Shown piece after piece: positions 34,001 through 43,272 of a DNA stretch of 64,000 nt. The stretch is from Pleurodeles waltl (lineage: Eukaryota; Chordata; Amphibia; Caudata; Salamandridae): positions 132,885,106-132,949,105 of the forward strand of contig NC_090447.1 of the NCBI RefSeq assembly GCF_031143425.1. The letters are read 5' to 3'. The notes under the pieces were generated by a model. That model did no database searches. It saw only the letters and a list, made by a program, of their open reading frames with translations, and was not told the origin of the DNA. A program made the position numbers and the translations under genes. Every line of letters begins with the position of its first letter. The first letter of the stretch is position 1.

Positions 34001-35954
34001 GATGACGCAAATGCAGCCAATGCAACAGCAGTTACCCATGGTACCTAATCAGCAAATGCAAATACCTTTGGCACCAGTGAGTCAGCAGCAAGTGATGGTT
34101 CCTCCACAGGTCTCGGGTCAGGTAATGAGTACAAATGGCACCGTACAACAGTTCCCATTACACAGTGAGAATGGAATAAACAATGTATGGGAGAGTGAAA
34201 GTTCAGATGAGGAGGGAAATTGTGTGCTTGCAGCATCCTTGGAAGTTGATCAAAAGGGTCCATATGTGGAGGGAAGAGTTATGGGTCATAGCGTTTCATT
34301 CTTGGTCGACACAGGAGCCACACGTTCAACTGTTAGGAGTATTGAAGTATCAAATTTGCCACTCTCAGGGAGAACAGTCCAAGTGGTGGGAGTAGCAAAC
34401 AGGCACCTGACGAACCCAATCACAGATCCAGTACCAGTCAGCATTGGTAACTATCAAGGGTTACATAAATTTGTGGTATGTGACTCAAGCCCGATAGCAC
34501 TGTTAGGGAGAGACCTATTGTGCAAATTGGGATGTTCGATTATGTGTTCGAACGATGGAATTAGAATTCAGACGAGCAGTGATGGGGAAGAAGAGGACAG
34601 TGTAGAAGGGGATGAGATGGAAACTGTCGATGAAAAATATCCTCTGATTAACCTTTTTCCGATGATAACTGAAGAAGATATCCCAACTGAATTACGAGAA
34701 ACAGTCGGAAAGGAAGTGTGGGATATGACAGGGAAAGAGGTGGGATTGATGAAAGGAGTGGAACCAGTGAAAGTGACTGTAAAACCCAATGTAATCTTTC
34801 CCCAGACCCCACAATACCACATGGCACAAGACACCCTCATGAAAGTCGCCCAACTCATTGACGAGTTTGTAAAACAGGGAGTACTGAAAGAAGTGTTAAG
34901 CAGTCCATGTAATTCACCAATCATGGGACTAATAAAGCCGAGTGGGAAGGTCCGAATAGTGCAGGACTTGAGGAAAATAAATGACATCATAATCAAATGC
35001 TGCCCTGTCGTACCCAATCCAGCTGTGATAATGTTTCAAGTCCCTTGTGATGCCGAGTGGTTCTCAGTCATTGACTTGTCACAAGCATTCTTTTCGGTGC
35101 CTCTTCATGAGGACAGTCAATTTCTCTTTTGTTTCAAATTCTTAGACAGAGTCTACAGTTGGTGTCGAATTCCTCAAGGGTTTTCGGAGTCACCGTCAAT
35201 TTTCAATCAGATTCTAAAGAAAGACTTGGAAGCGTTAGAATTGCCATTCGAGTCAACCCTAGTACAGTACATCGATGACTTATTGATTGCATCTAAGACA
35301 GAAAGTGGCTGCACAGCCGACACCATTGCCCTACTGAACCATTTGGGAAGGAATGGACACAAGGTGTCTCCTTCAAAGTTGCAGTTCTGCCAGAAGAAAG
35401 TAAAATACTTGGGTCATCAAATAGAGAAGGGGTCACGGAGAATAATGAAGGAAAGAATAACAAGTGTACTTCAAATGAGTCCACCAAAGACGAGGAGGGA
35501 GGTGAGGAAGTTTTTGGGGATGGTGAGCTACTGTCGCCAGTGGATCCCCAACTTTTCAACTCTAGAGAAGCCTCTACTGAAACTGACCCAGAAGGATGCC
35601 TTGGATCAAATTGAGCTGAAAGGAGATGAGATGGATGCTTTTATTGAATTGAAAGAATGCATGTGCAGGGCTCCAGCTTTAGGTATGCCTGATTACACAA
35701 AGCCTTTCACATTGTTTTGTCATGAACGTGATGCATGTTCTTTGTCTGTCTTGACCCAAGCTCATGGTGGCATAAACAGACCAGTAGCGTATTTTTCAGC
35801 TACTTTGGATCCGGTCGCAGCAGCACTGCCAGGGTGTTTGCGCGCCGTAGCAGCAGTTGGTATCAGCCTCACTCAGAGTGAAGGAATAGTGATGGGACAC
35901 CCAGTAACAGTCATGGTCCCTCACTCAGTTGAAATACTTTTGACCCGCTCCTGA
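31086..35954 (+). CDS. gag-pro-pol: ERV Gag-protease-reverse transcriptase, single open frame
   Basis: 1622 codons from the first ATG of the frame (31086, context GAAAATGA) to a TGA at 35952. Residues run as follows. There is no N-terminal Gly for myristoylation (MKFF). A charged region precedes a PPPY late-domain motif at about residue 196 (31671). A long Pro/Gln/Met linker follows, then a p30-like capsid with PWHRSDIQSFTDDFPKLREK near 620-640. One CCHC knuckle, CHVCGIVGHWKREC, sits at 901-914 (33786-33827). A Gln/Met-rich segment spans about 950-1030. The protease active site DTGA is at 1075 (34308). The RT palm has IPQGFSESPSIFNQ and YIDD at 1395 (35268). No stop or frame change separates gag from pol, unlike the gag stop of murine leukaemia virus. 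The frame ends at the RT/RNase H connection; the TGA is probably a mutation because coding sense continues after it. An upstream GTG-led extension to 30990 is open but unsupported. Confidence 0.9.
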   Translation: MKFFKALKSAMKGESYIKASVGEETPPEGTPAYIVMEEKGVAPCLWLKQWHKLTEKHGSVAFPIHGTFNIRILENLRFAMYDMKVPPRPAQFEALAIWELMARQQQQNKFETRIRKVEKTLADARWDNAQKVWRSDVLQGIKLFPAITKEEEATGKKVTCKTNRRCSKDREDEEKLRREEELEDEELIMQLLNDRPPPYAESGRGPSTSSAPQAPVQNNETPSSETPSGSKDPSLLFTPQIPQVRRIYPDVPILKPAENDQPQVPRYYSSDNSTGMIIDPTVMGVQNGRNPTLAQAESTQFLMPQKQMQGGTAHAQMTGSQTGMPAMMTHNVGMNMPQNLGNGQNPDAISLPITVGPPVPLYVQPNSGMSGQGSMVQNGMERRCIEHTPETTPIAALPIGSGSLMEFSPICVQSTVVRSSPPLVIPLSSNTEKLPQPSMAVDVNATLMGLNAQQLTQWFNSLNSTQSTASGKGEEDYLNRVRLNMEAEELVEGTMGVNRLESYSEEELRYLCPRITREVNKVHRRLQEIADKNGVEIDKTKHLSRSYRSDFGTTDFEHMRSAGMKTHLRELLQSAQVWRCLDKWESRWVKRKEKRKDSVPEHNEKRPQSSDAITMLPMRETAGGKLVHVPWHRSDIQSFTDDFPKLREKPIEWYQQTDRFVKLAKCLWEDLNTLFEIVVPADLWEDCKRAVGWPTSEPERDRDTGAPSPMVMSLYYKVIENLKTKVAAKNVDWQKIDRTAQEAKESIHGYYERLLKAFKNYSGTETIEAKDMLHFVFRFVEGLRPEISQMIKTHLICWQSKPIDEVLNYAKYCSDEIEVKQKRLKEKVMVMQPKAAQTGLQGLQGLQGFQQQIPQPQPQGNMVFQPQARGRGRGGFGSNGPDLNTVVIPNGVQAMKKVMPCHVCGIVGHWKRECPMVVQEGAGVGQQNNDVNAFQTMRGPKMRGPNPNFQTINQLQGLQPMQPQQMQMPRMQMTQMQPMQQQLPMVPNQQMQIPLAPVSQQQVMVPPQVSGQVMSTNGTVQQFPLHSENGINNVWESESSDEEGNCVLAASLEVDQKGPYVEGRVMGHSVSFLVDTGATRSTVRSIEVSNLPLSGRTVQVVGVANRHLTNPITDPVPVSIGNYQGLHKFVVCDSSPIALLGRDLLCKLGCSIMCSNDGIRIQTSSDGEEEDSVEGDEMETVDEKYPLINLFPMITEEDIPTELRETVGKEVWDMTGKEVGLMKGVEPVKVTVKPNVIFPQTPQYHMAQDTLMKVAQLIDEFVKQGVLKEVLSSPCNSPIMGLIKPSGKVRIVQDLRKINDIIIKCCPVVPNPAVIMFQVPCDAEWFSVIDLSQAFFSVPLHEDSQFLFCFKFLDRVYSWCRIPQGFSESPSIFNQILKKDLEALELPFESTLVQYIDDLLIASKTESGCTADTIALLNHLGRNGHKVSPSKLQFCQKKVKYLGHQIEKGSRRIMKERITSVLQMSPPKTRREVRKFLGMVSYCRQWIPNFSTLEKPLLKLTQKDALDQIELKGDEMDAFIELKECMCRAPALGMPDYTKPFTLFCHERDACSLSVLTQAHGGINRPVAYFSATLDPVAAALPGCLRAVAAVGISLTQSEGIVMGHPVTVMVPHSVEILLTRS

Positions 35955-38658
35955 ACGCAACACATGACTGGAGCAAGACTCACAAGGTATGAAACGATAA
36001 TTTTGGGCTCACCGAATGTGCAGCTGAAAAGGTGCACTACGTTGAATCCAGCAACCTTGCTTCCTGGTGAGAATGCTGAAATTGAGAACGCTGAAGACGT
36101 CGAGCATGACTGCCTTCAGGTGACTGAATTTTGCACAAAACCTGACCTGACATTAAGGATACTAAGCTTGATGAAAATGACCAAATTGTTTTTGTTGATG
36201 GATCATGTTTAAGAGATGCATTGGGAATACTGAAAGCAGGATATGCTGTATGTACTGTCACAGGTGTCTTGGAAGCATCCTGGCTTCAAGGAGTCTATTC
36301 TGCACAAGTAGCAGAGCTTGTAGCACTTACAAGAGCATGCCAACTGTCTACATTGATGAAAGTTACAATTTACACTGACAGTCAGTACGGGTTTGGAATT
36401 GTGCACGATTTTGGGCAACTATGGTCACAGAGAGGTTTCCTGACCTCTTCAGGATCCCCAGTGAAAACGGGGAGAGAATAAGGGAATTGTTACACGCCAT
36501 CCAAATGCCAGCCGAAATTGCAGTGGTAAAGTGTAGTGCGCATACAAAAGGACAGGACTATGTTTCTCTGGGAAATGCATATGCGGATCAAGTCGCAAGA
36601 TTTTGTGCCTTGAACTGTATATTGCTCAGGGATGAATGGAATTTGAGAAGTGAACCAGAACTAGAACCAGCTGAAGCATTTGCCTTGAAGGTCGTAGATA
36701 CAATGGATGAACTAAAAGCATTACAGAATAGCGTCAGGGAGGATGAAAGAGATTCCTGGATTAAGTCACAATGTACAAAGAGACCAGATGAGTTATGGGT
36801 TTCAAATGAGGGAAAATTTGTTTTACCAAATGGTCTCTTATCGCAGCTAGCGCGGTTCTATCATGGGCAGGCTCACCTAGGGAGAGATGCCATGATAAGA
36901 TTGTTCAAAACTGATTGGTTTAACCCCAGATTCCGTCAAGTCGCAGAAGCAGTCTGCCACCGATGTGTCATTTGTCAGCAGATGAACCCAGGGAAGGGAA
37001 CGGTTGTGAACATGGGCCACATTGGCAGGGCAAGTGGCCCTTTCAGCAGAATGCAGATGGACTTTATTGAGATGCCTGTGCATGGAGGTCTGAAGTATGT
37101 GTTGGTGATTGTGTGCATTTTTAGTCACTGGATTGAAGCATACCCCACACGTAGGAATGACAGCCTTACAGTTGCAAAACTATTGTTGAGAGAGTTAATA
37201 CCACGTTTCGGATTCCCGATCTCTTTAGAATCAGATAGAGGAAGTCACTTCAATAACGAGGTGATAAAGTTACTTTGCGCAGCGCTGAACATTGAGCAAA
37301 AACTGCATTGTAGCTATCGCCCTGAAGCCTCAGGACTGGTGGAGCAGATGAATGGTACACTGAAATCAAGAATGGCGAAAATATGTGCATCGACAAATTT
37401 GAAATGGCCTGACGCATTGCCTTTGGTGTTAATGTCAATGAGAAACACCCCTGACAGAAAGACTGGATTGTCCCCGCACGAAATTCTCATGGGCAGGGCC
37501 ATGAGACTTCCTGCAGTTCCCGCAAACGCGCTTTTGAATATTACAGATGATAAGGTGTTAGACTACTGCAAAGGTCTGGCTGACGTGGTTCGCTCTTTCT
37601 CTCACCAGGTGGAAGCAACCACCTTGCCACCGATCCAAGGTCCAGGACACACACTGAAAGCAGGTGACTGGGTCGTGATAAAGAAGCACGTGAGGAAAGT
37701 CGTGTCTGGAACCCCGTTGGAAAGGCCCTTTCCAAGTGATCCTGACGACCACTACCGCTGTGAAGTGTGCGGGAGTTCCCAACTGGATTCACGCCAGTCA
37801 CACAAAGAAAGTGTTGTGTCCCACAGATGAGGAAGTTGAAGCGTTGAAACTGCCAGTAACTGATAACACAGTGCCGAGCGCTGAGACAGAGCAAAACAGA
37901 ACTAGAAGCGAACAGGCAGAAACAGGAGAGAGAGAAATATTTTCTGAGGACGAAACAACCGACTCGCTTGGGGAAGACAAGGGGAAACCTCAGACAGCGA
38001 CGAAGCAGCTGAAGGTGACAAAGAGCCTGAAGCAGCTGAGGGTAGCAAAGAGCCTGAAGCAGCTGAAGGTGACAAAGAGCCTGAAGCAGCTGAAAGTGAT
38101 AAAGAGCCTGAAGAAAGTAACGGTGACGAAGGGCTCGAAAGAGGTGAAAAAGCAGGAGAGCCTGATCAGAGGAGGGCTTTCCCAGAAGCAGACGGTACAG
38201 AAAAAGAAAAGAAAAACCTGATTGACTCCCCAGAAGGAGGGGACAAGGCAAAACAGGACGAAACTGTTCAAACTTCCACAGAAGAGATCGCAGGTCCATC
38301 AAGTGGACACAGTGCAAAGAGGAGACTAAGTATATCACCAGTAAAACAAAGAACTAGAGAAAAATTGAACGACAGAGAAAGGCCAAAAGTGAAAGAGAAA
38401 AGAAAAGAAGTGTCTGTCGTGGTACCAACACCAAGTGAAGAAAAAGACTTTGCCAAAGAGGAAAGTACCAGTGAGGCAGAATCAAAGAGAGAGGCAAAAT
38501 TGAAAAGGAAAAGAATACCAAACAGGAGATATTCCGGTCCAGAATGGGCATATGCAGTCAATGACGATTGGACTGACGAATTTGTATCTCTTAGCCTCGA
38601 GAACGAAGAAGAAGAGATACCAATAGAAAAGAAAAGTTTTATGGACACTGTTGATTGA
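35955..38658 (+). pseudogene. pol: ERV RNase H-integrase with acidic C-terminal tail, frame-broken
   Basis: This is the continuation of Pol after the TGA at 35952. The RNase H blocks are FVDGS (36191) and YTDSQY (36371). Integrase has an H-x3-H zinc half (YHGQAH), CVIC, and catalytic Asp at 37060, Asp at 37234 and Glu at 37342, a D-x57-D-x35-E spacing. The GPF and LTTTTAVK C-terminal block is at about 37724-37765. The reading frame changes near 36150, 36465 (next to an A run), 37705 and 37980 (next to a G run). Each could be a one- or two-base indel in the genome or in the assembly. Beyond integrase about 225-290 residues continue, acidic then basic, with four 9-residue repeats, ending at 38656-38658. 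Confidence 0.85.
38005..38112 (+). repeat. Four 27-bp coding repeats (AAEGDKEPE)
   Basis: Four consecutive 27-bp units, beginning GCAGCTGAAGGTGACAAAGA, encode AAEGDKEPE or close variants in the pol-tail frame. Length divisible by three and conservation of the acidic sense suggest expansion under a reading frame. Confidence 0.88.
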
Positions 38659-38989
38659 AAGGGTGATAAATGACATTGATTGCTATGATCTAACGTGATA
38701 CAACCAGCTGAGACATTGCTAAACCGGATGAGACATTTGATAACTTGATAAGACTTTGATAACCTGATTGACTCTTAAACCCGATTGGAGACAATGTTGC
38801 TAACTGAGTCATTGATTGAACTTTGAAAAAAAAAAAAGACTGAGTTATTGCCGAATTGAGACAAATGCTGCTAACCGATAAGTGACTGGGCTCCTGAAGA
38901 AGACTGTGTGAACATTGCGCTCGTTCAGCTTTGTAACTAAATTGCTAAATAGTTTCTTTATAGGTGCTTCTAGCTCTCTGATTCTATAC

Positions 38990-38991
38990 AG
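38990..38991 (+). promoter_or_regulatory. Candidate splice acceptor for env mRNA
   Basis: The AG closes the pyrimidine-rich tract CTCTCTGATTCTATACAG, three bases before the env ATG at 38995. A second candidate AG is at 38962-38963 after TTTCTTTATAG. Retroviral env is normally made from a spliced mRNA. The 330-bp gap between the pol stop and env has no ORF and contains diverged GATAACTTGATAAGACTT-like repeats. Confidence 0.5.
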
Positions 38992-38994
38992 ATC

Positions 38995-40628
38995 ATGGCT
39001 ACACAAAAAAGTAGAGTGAAGTATTGTAAATATGCGTGTATAGGCTTGATAACTGCATGTGTACTACTAATAGTGGCAATAGTGCTTGCAACGCGTGGAA
39101 AGGGTGAGAAAGAGAAAATTGATGCTTCTACTTTTGCACCTGTTACTGTCACTGAACTAACCGCATTGAAAAGACTAGAATTAGATGAGAGACACTTGCA
39201 TGATAAGAAGGAACTTTCGTATAACGTTTTCTATCGCTTGCTAACAGAATATGTTGAGACTATGGATGCGAAAGATTGTTATGTGTGTACACAGATACCG
39301 ACATCAGTAAAGGAAGGGGTGACTTATCATCACATGCCTCTTACATACGGGATTACATGTAGTATAGTAACTTCTAGATTTTATGGTCAAACCAACATAT
39401 AGTATTTTTACTCGAATTATGATGTTACCTTTGCATATGTTCCTATAATAGCGCAGCTAAGTCAGATTGCTAAAGATTGGGATGCTAAAATAATGAGGGA
39501 ATTTTTCGAGCCAATGCAACCTTTTGAAACAGCTCACGCTCATAGGGAAAACCTTACCTGCTCGCTCTCTGCAGTAGAAATAAGCTTTTTAGATCGCACA
39601 GATGATAGAAGGGCACAAATGAATGCGAAATTAGAAAAAGAGCTAAGTAAGAGGACTTCAGTAGATCATTATGATTTTGCCGCAATAAAGACACAAGGGA
39701 GAATAGCTTTAGATGCTTGGCATGTAGGGAAGTTTTGTATATATCGAGGTGAATCTTATTATGACAACATTTTTGTGGGAGCGAGTGAGTGTAAACATAC
39801 GTTTATCTTCAAGGCCAAATGGACATTCATGCTGAACGGACTTGACCCTGTCATACCAGGTGTATATTACATTTGTGGGCATAATGCCTATTATCGTCTT
39901 CCAAAAGGATGGTGGGGGAGATGTTATTTAGGTATAGTGTTCCAAAGGTTTATCAACTGGATGACCTATCGGTGATTCCAAAGACGTCTGGATCTCATCG
40001 TATCCAGAAAAGAGAGACCGCAGCTGCTGTGGTAGGAGATATATTTGGAGCCATGATTCCTTCATTGGGAGTTGTGTTGAATTCCATCAAAATAAGAAAG
40101 TTGTCTACTATAGTGGATAACATGTTGACAAAGTTTTCAGGTGCTATAATCCTGATAGATGCTGAACTTGCAGCAGAAAGAGCTATGACTCTTCAAAACA
40201 GGCTTGCCTTAGACATTCTTTTAGCAAAGGATGGCGGCGTTTGCAAAATGCTTGGTGCGCGTCACTGTTGTACGTATATTCCAGACAACAGCGTGAAAAT
40301 TAAAACTATGCTTGCTAATCTAACAAAAGAGAGTGCAGACTTGAAGGAATTGAAAGAACCAGGAGTGTGGGAGAAGGTTGGAAAGGGAATTGCTTCAGTG
40401 GGAAATTGGCTTGGTGGCATTTGGAATGGAATATTACTCAAAATAATACAGGGAATACTAATAGTATTCATTTGTATCTTTGGAATTTTGGGAATAAAAA
40501 GGGGAATAATAATGATTATGGCAAGAATTAAGAGAAGGAAGGAAGAGAAAATGATGAAAAGAATGGCAGAAGAATACAAAGCAAGAACGAGGGGAACTAA
40601 AAGGCAAAGAGAACTGACAGAATTTTAA
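38995..40628 (+). pseudogene. env: ERV envelope glycoprotein, one stop and one frame change
   Basis: It starts MATQKSRVKYCKYACIGL with a hydrophobic stretch (residues ~16-33) acting as signal or signal anchor. SU is short, roughly 340 residues to the cleavage site, and holds a CYVC (CxxC) motif at 39277, typical of gamma-type Env with a disulphide-linked TM. TAG at 39400 interrupts it, and the same frame continues from 39403. Near 39940 the frame changes. TM follows the furin-like site RIQKR (39999-40013), then a hydrophobic fusion-peptide region, an LQNRLALDILLAKDGGVC immunosuppressive-like block, C-x7-CC (40242-40271), a membrane span around 40440-40500, and a basic tail ending at 40626. 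Not functional as sequenced. Confidence 0.85.
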
Positions 40629-40676
40629 TGGAATAAAATTTGTGGGAATAGTTTTGTGTGATGACAAGTAGTCATC

Positions 40677-40686
40677 AGAGGAGGGA
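40677..40686 (+). other. Polypurine tract of the ERV
   Basis: AGAGGAGGGA lies one base upstream of the 3' LTR start (TGATGACG at 40688), the position where plus-strand synthesis is primed. Confidence 0.7.
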
Positions 40687-40687
40687 T

Positions 40688-41537
40688 TGATGACGCAGAA
40701 ATGAAGGTTTTACATTTATTAGCGCTTAAACGTAGTGCCGCAATAATCAAGTGTGATTTTAATCGAACGAATAAAGATTGTACGGGGACAAATGTGCCCT
40801 CAGAGTAGTTTGCCAACAATTAAAAGCGTGCTTTATATAACGTGATGTATTAGAATTGCACGAATCTGACATAATCGTAAACGTGTGCTATGATTTGCTT
40901 GTTTCAAATGTTTTAGCTTAGCATAACTTTAGTGGAGGCTTTGGCCTAGTTGCCTGTCTCACGATTTTGATGCTCGTGTTTTTCCAACGTGCTAATAAAA
41001 GTGTATTCTTGCTTGAAGCTGTACTTTTCCACTGAGATCGTTCACATGCTTATCTTTAAGGTTTCGTGCCAGCCTGGCATCTTCTTCTTTGCTCCAAGGT
41101 CAATCTGCAGGTGCAGACAATGGACGCTCTGAAAGTGAGTTAATTGGTAAAATATGTTGCAACTTACGTACCCGACTTCAAGGATAATGTATGCTTAGGT
41201 AGAAGCTTGAGAACTGTAGTTTTTGATTGGACAATTTGAAGCCAACCTATGAACCCTCCAATGGAAGACCCTACTGGATTTGAACTGTTGTCTATTTAAA
41301 CCAGGTGCACGAGAGGAAAGCAGCCATTATTGGACATTACCAGCCATTGCCCGCCATTTTGCAGGACTTTGCAGCTATTATGGCCCACCTTGCTGCGACG
41401 CCATTTTGAAAGAGACTCTGATGCTTTCTCTAATCGAGAGAAAGAGACTTTAAGTAATTCTCGCCATAGAGACTTTAAATTTGATTCGTCCCTTTGCATG
41501 AAGTAGTAGGTTATCTTGCCGCCGTGAGGCAATTGCC
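40688..41537 (+). repeat. 3' LTR of the ERV, truncated
   Basis: The segment is identical to 28449-29298 except at six positions and has no indels. It stops at AATTGCC and passes straight into CACTAGTAGCATTT, the continuation of the old LTR target. It keeps the U3 and TATA box but lacks most of R, the R-region poly(A) signals and U5. Confidence 0.92.
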
Positions 41538-41801
41538 TCACTAGTAGCATTTGATTCACAGGCCCTGGGCACCTCTAGTGCACTGTACTAGGGACTTACT
41601 AATAAATCAAATATGCCAATCATGGATAAACCAATCACATACACATTTTGTAAAGGAGCACTTGCCCTTTAGCACTGGTTAGCAGTGATAAAGTGCCCAG
41701 AGTAACAAAAACAGTAAAATCAAAGTCCAGCACACATCAACAACCTGGGGAACAGATGCAAAAAGTTAAGGGAGACCACGCCAAGGATGAAAAGTCTAAC
41801 A

Positions 41802-43272
41802 GGTAGGCTCTGTGATTTGGGCCTCCCAGGCCGCCTTGGAACGATCTAAGGATGTAATTTGCTTGTTGCTACACCAATCTGTGAAAACCAGTTCTCACTC
41901 ATGTTTCTTCTTTTGCGCTGCAAATTCTCCTTGGCAATTCATGTGACTTCTGATACATATTTTTTCTGATGTGCATTTCCGAAGAGCGACATAAAAGTTT
42001 CCTGAAACCTAATTTTTCTCACGTGAAGCACGCTGTTTGTTTTGCCTTTTGGCTAAATTCAAGTGCCCTAATGCATCAATACATGCTTGTCCACAAAAAA
42101 TATTATTCTTGTGCAACCCAGCTGCTACTTTTAGGTATAGAGAGGCCTGGCTCACTGCAGGCAACTGGACATTTAAAATCAGCTATGATCCAAATGATGT
42201 ATTACTGTGATCCAGGTTCCATGAATTCGGTTGGATTCATTAGTCAGTGTTGTTGCCCCCAATGTGTGTCCTTCACGCCTCTCTTAATAATAACAGTGCC
42301 CTTTATCCAGAAGCAAATGTACAACACTCTCAGGCTGTAAGCATCCACCAAGGCTCATTTTCCCCAAGGCTAATTTCAACTTTTTTTATCGCTTGCGATT
42401 TTTTCCTCTGGCGAACTTCCTGCAATTTGCGCAAATGCTATGATTATTATCTATATTGCAAACTCCACAATTAATATTCTGCATGTTTTCTCGATTAAAA
42501 AATCATGACTTTCATGAATCTTGTGTTTTTGCATTAAAAAAGAAGTATTGTAAACATCACTATCACTCCAGTTTCAAAGCACAAAGAAAACAAATCGGAA
42601 GCCGGAACCACAGGCTGGCCAATCAGCTACCAGAAACTTCGCCCACGTAATGCCGATTTCGCGCACTCCTACGCCTATAGTTCATGCCTTCAGTTTTTCT
42701 TTCCCTTCATAAACTAAAACATTGGGTGCACCGTTTCCCCTTATAAACATCTCAAAACTGTGTCAAAAAGAACACTTTTCACACTGAGGATGGTTTAGGA
42801 GCAAGTATCTGACTCCCTTTCCATAATGTTAAAGATTTCCTTTTCCAGACTAAAGATAGCTCGGAAACTAAACTGTGAGAGCAGAATTCTGCCCACCTTC
42901 CATTTCACGGTTTTATTCATCATGCCCAACCTCGATAGCTTTCTCGCTGGTCGATGCCATGCAGGGGTGTGATGAGAATGTGTAAAAGATTAATAGCCGT
43001 CTTCTGTGTCGACACGTGCTAATGGAATGCTTTTTCAGGAAAGAAAGGCCATATTCAGACACACACAGATTGTGACCTGGAAGATGGCGTTCGATGCCTG
43101 TCACTTGTGCATTCAAAACACTTGTTTTCTTCGTTTATATTTTTAGACGTGCAGTTTATCTGTCAGTCACCATACCTCGTGTACAAGTCAATGCAAAAGT
43201 AAGCTGCATCTAGAAATAATTTAAAGACCAAAAAATAGTGAAATGAAAAGTTCTGATTTGTGCAAAGTTTTC
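41802..43272. other. Non-coding stretch, nothing recognised
   Basis: Between the end of the old LTR and the piggyBac-like element. AT-rich, with short chance frames only. Confidence 0.35.

Larger units (their letters stand above)
28449..41537 (+). mobile_element. Endogenous retrovirus, gamma/epsilon-like, near full length
   Basis: The order is 5' LTR, initiator tRNA-Met primer site, 1-kb leader, gag-protease-RT in one frame, RNase H-integrase, env, polypurine tract and a partial 3' LTR. The first 850 bp of the two LTRs differ at only six positions by my count (28518, 28584, 28603, 28666, 29227, 29272 in the 5' copy) with no indels, about 99.3% identity, so the insertion is young. Gag has a PPPY late motif and one zinc knuckle. 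Integrase is of the D,D(35)E type. Env has SU CxxC and TM C-x7-CC motifs, which point to the class I (gamma/epsilon-like) side. Coding breaks: TGA at 35952, frame changes near 36150, 36465, 37705 and 37980, TAG at 39400, and a shift near 39940. As sequenced, the copy cannot make complete Pol or Env. Confidence 0.93.
26283..41801 (+). mobile_element. Old solo-LTR-like element, 5'-truncated, interrupted by a MITE and an ERV
   Basis: Three segments, 26283-27661, 28228-28448 and 41538-41801, align in order with the complete LTR at 50722-52842. Shared landmarks include AATATTTATCT at the start, the GCGTCG-rich core, TAGGTAGCCCC-type blocks, GTGGGTGGCACAACCAGTG, ACTAGTAGCATTT and the terminal TCTAACA. 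The first ~225 bp of the LTR are missing. The gaps are filled by the MITE at 27665-28224 and the ERV at 28449-41537. No gag or pol belongs to this element. Confidence 0.8.
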
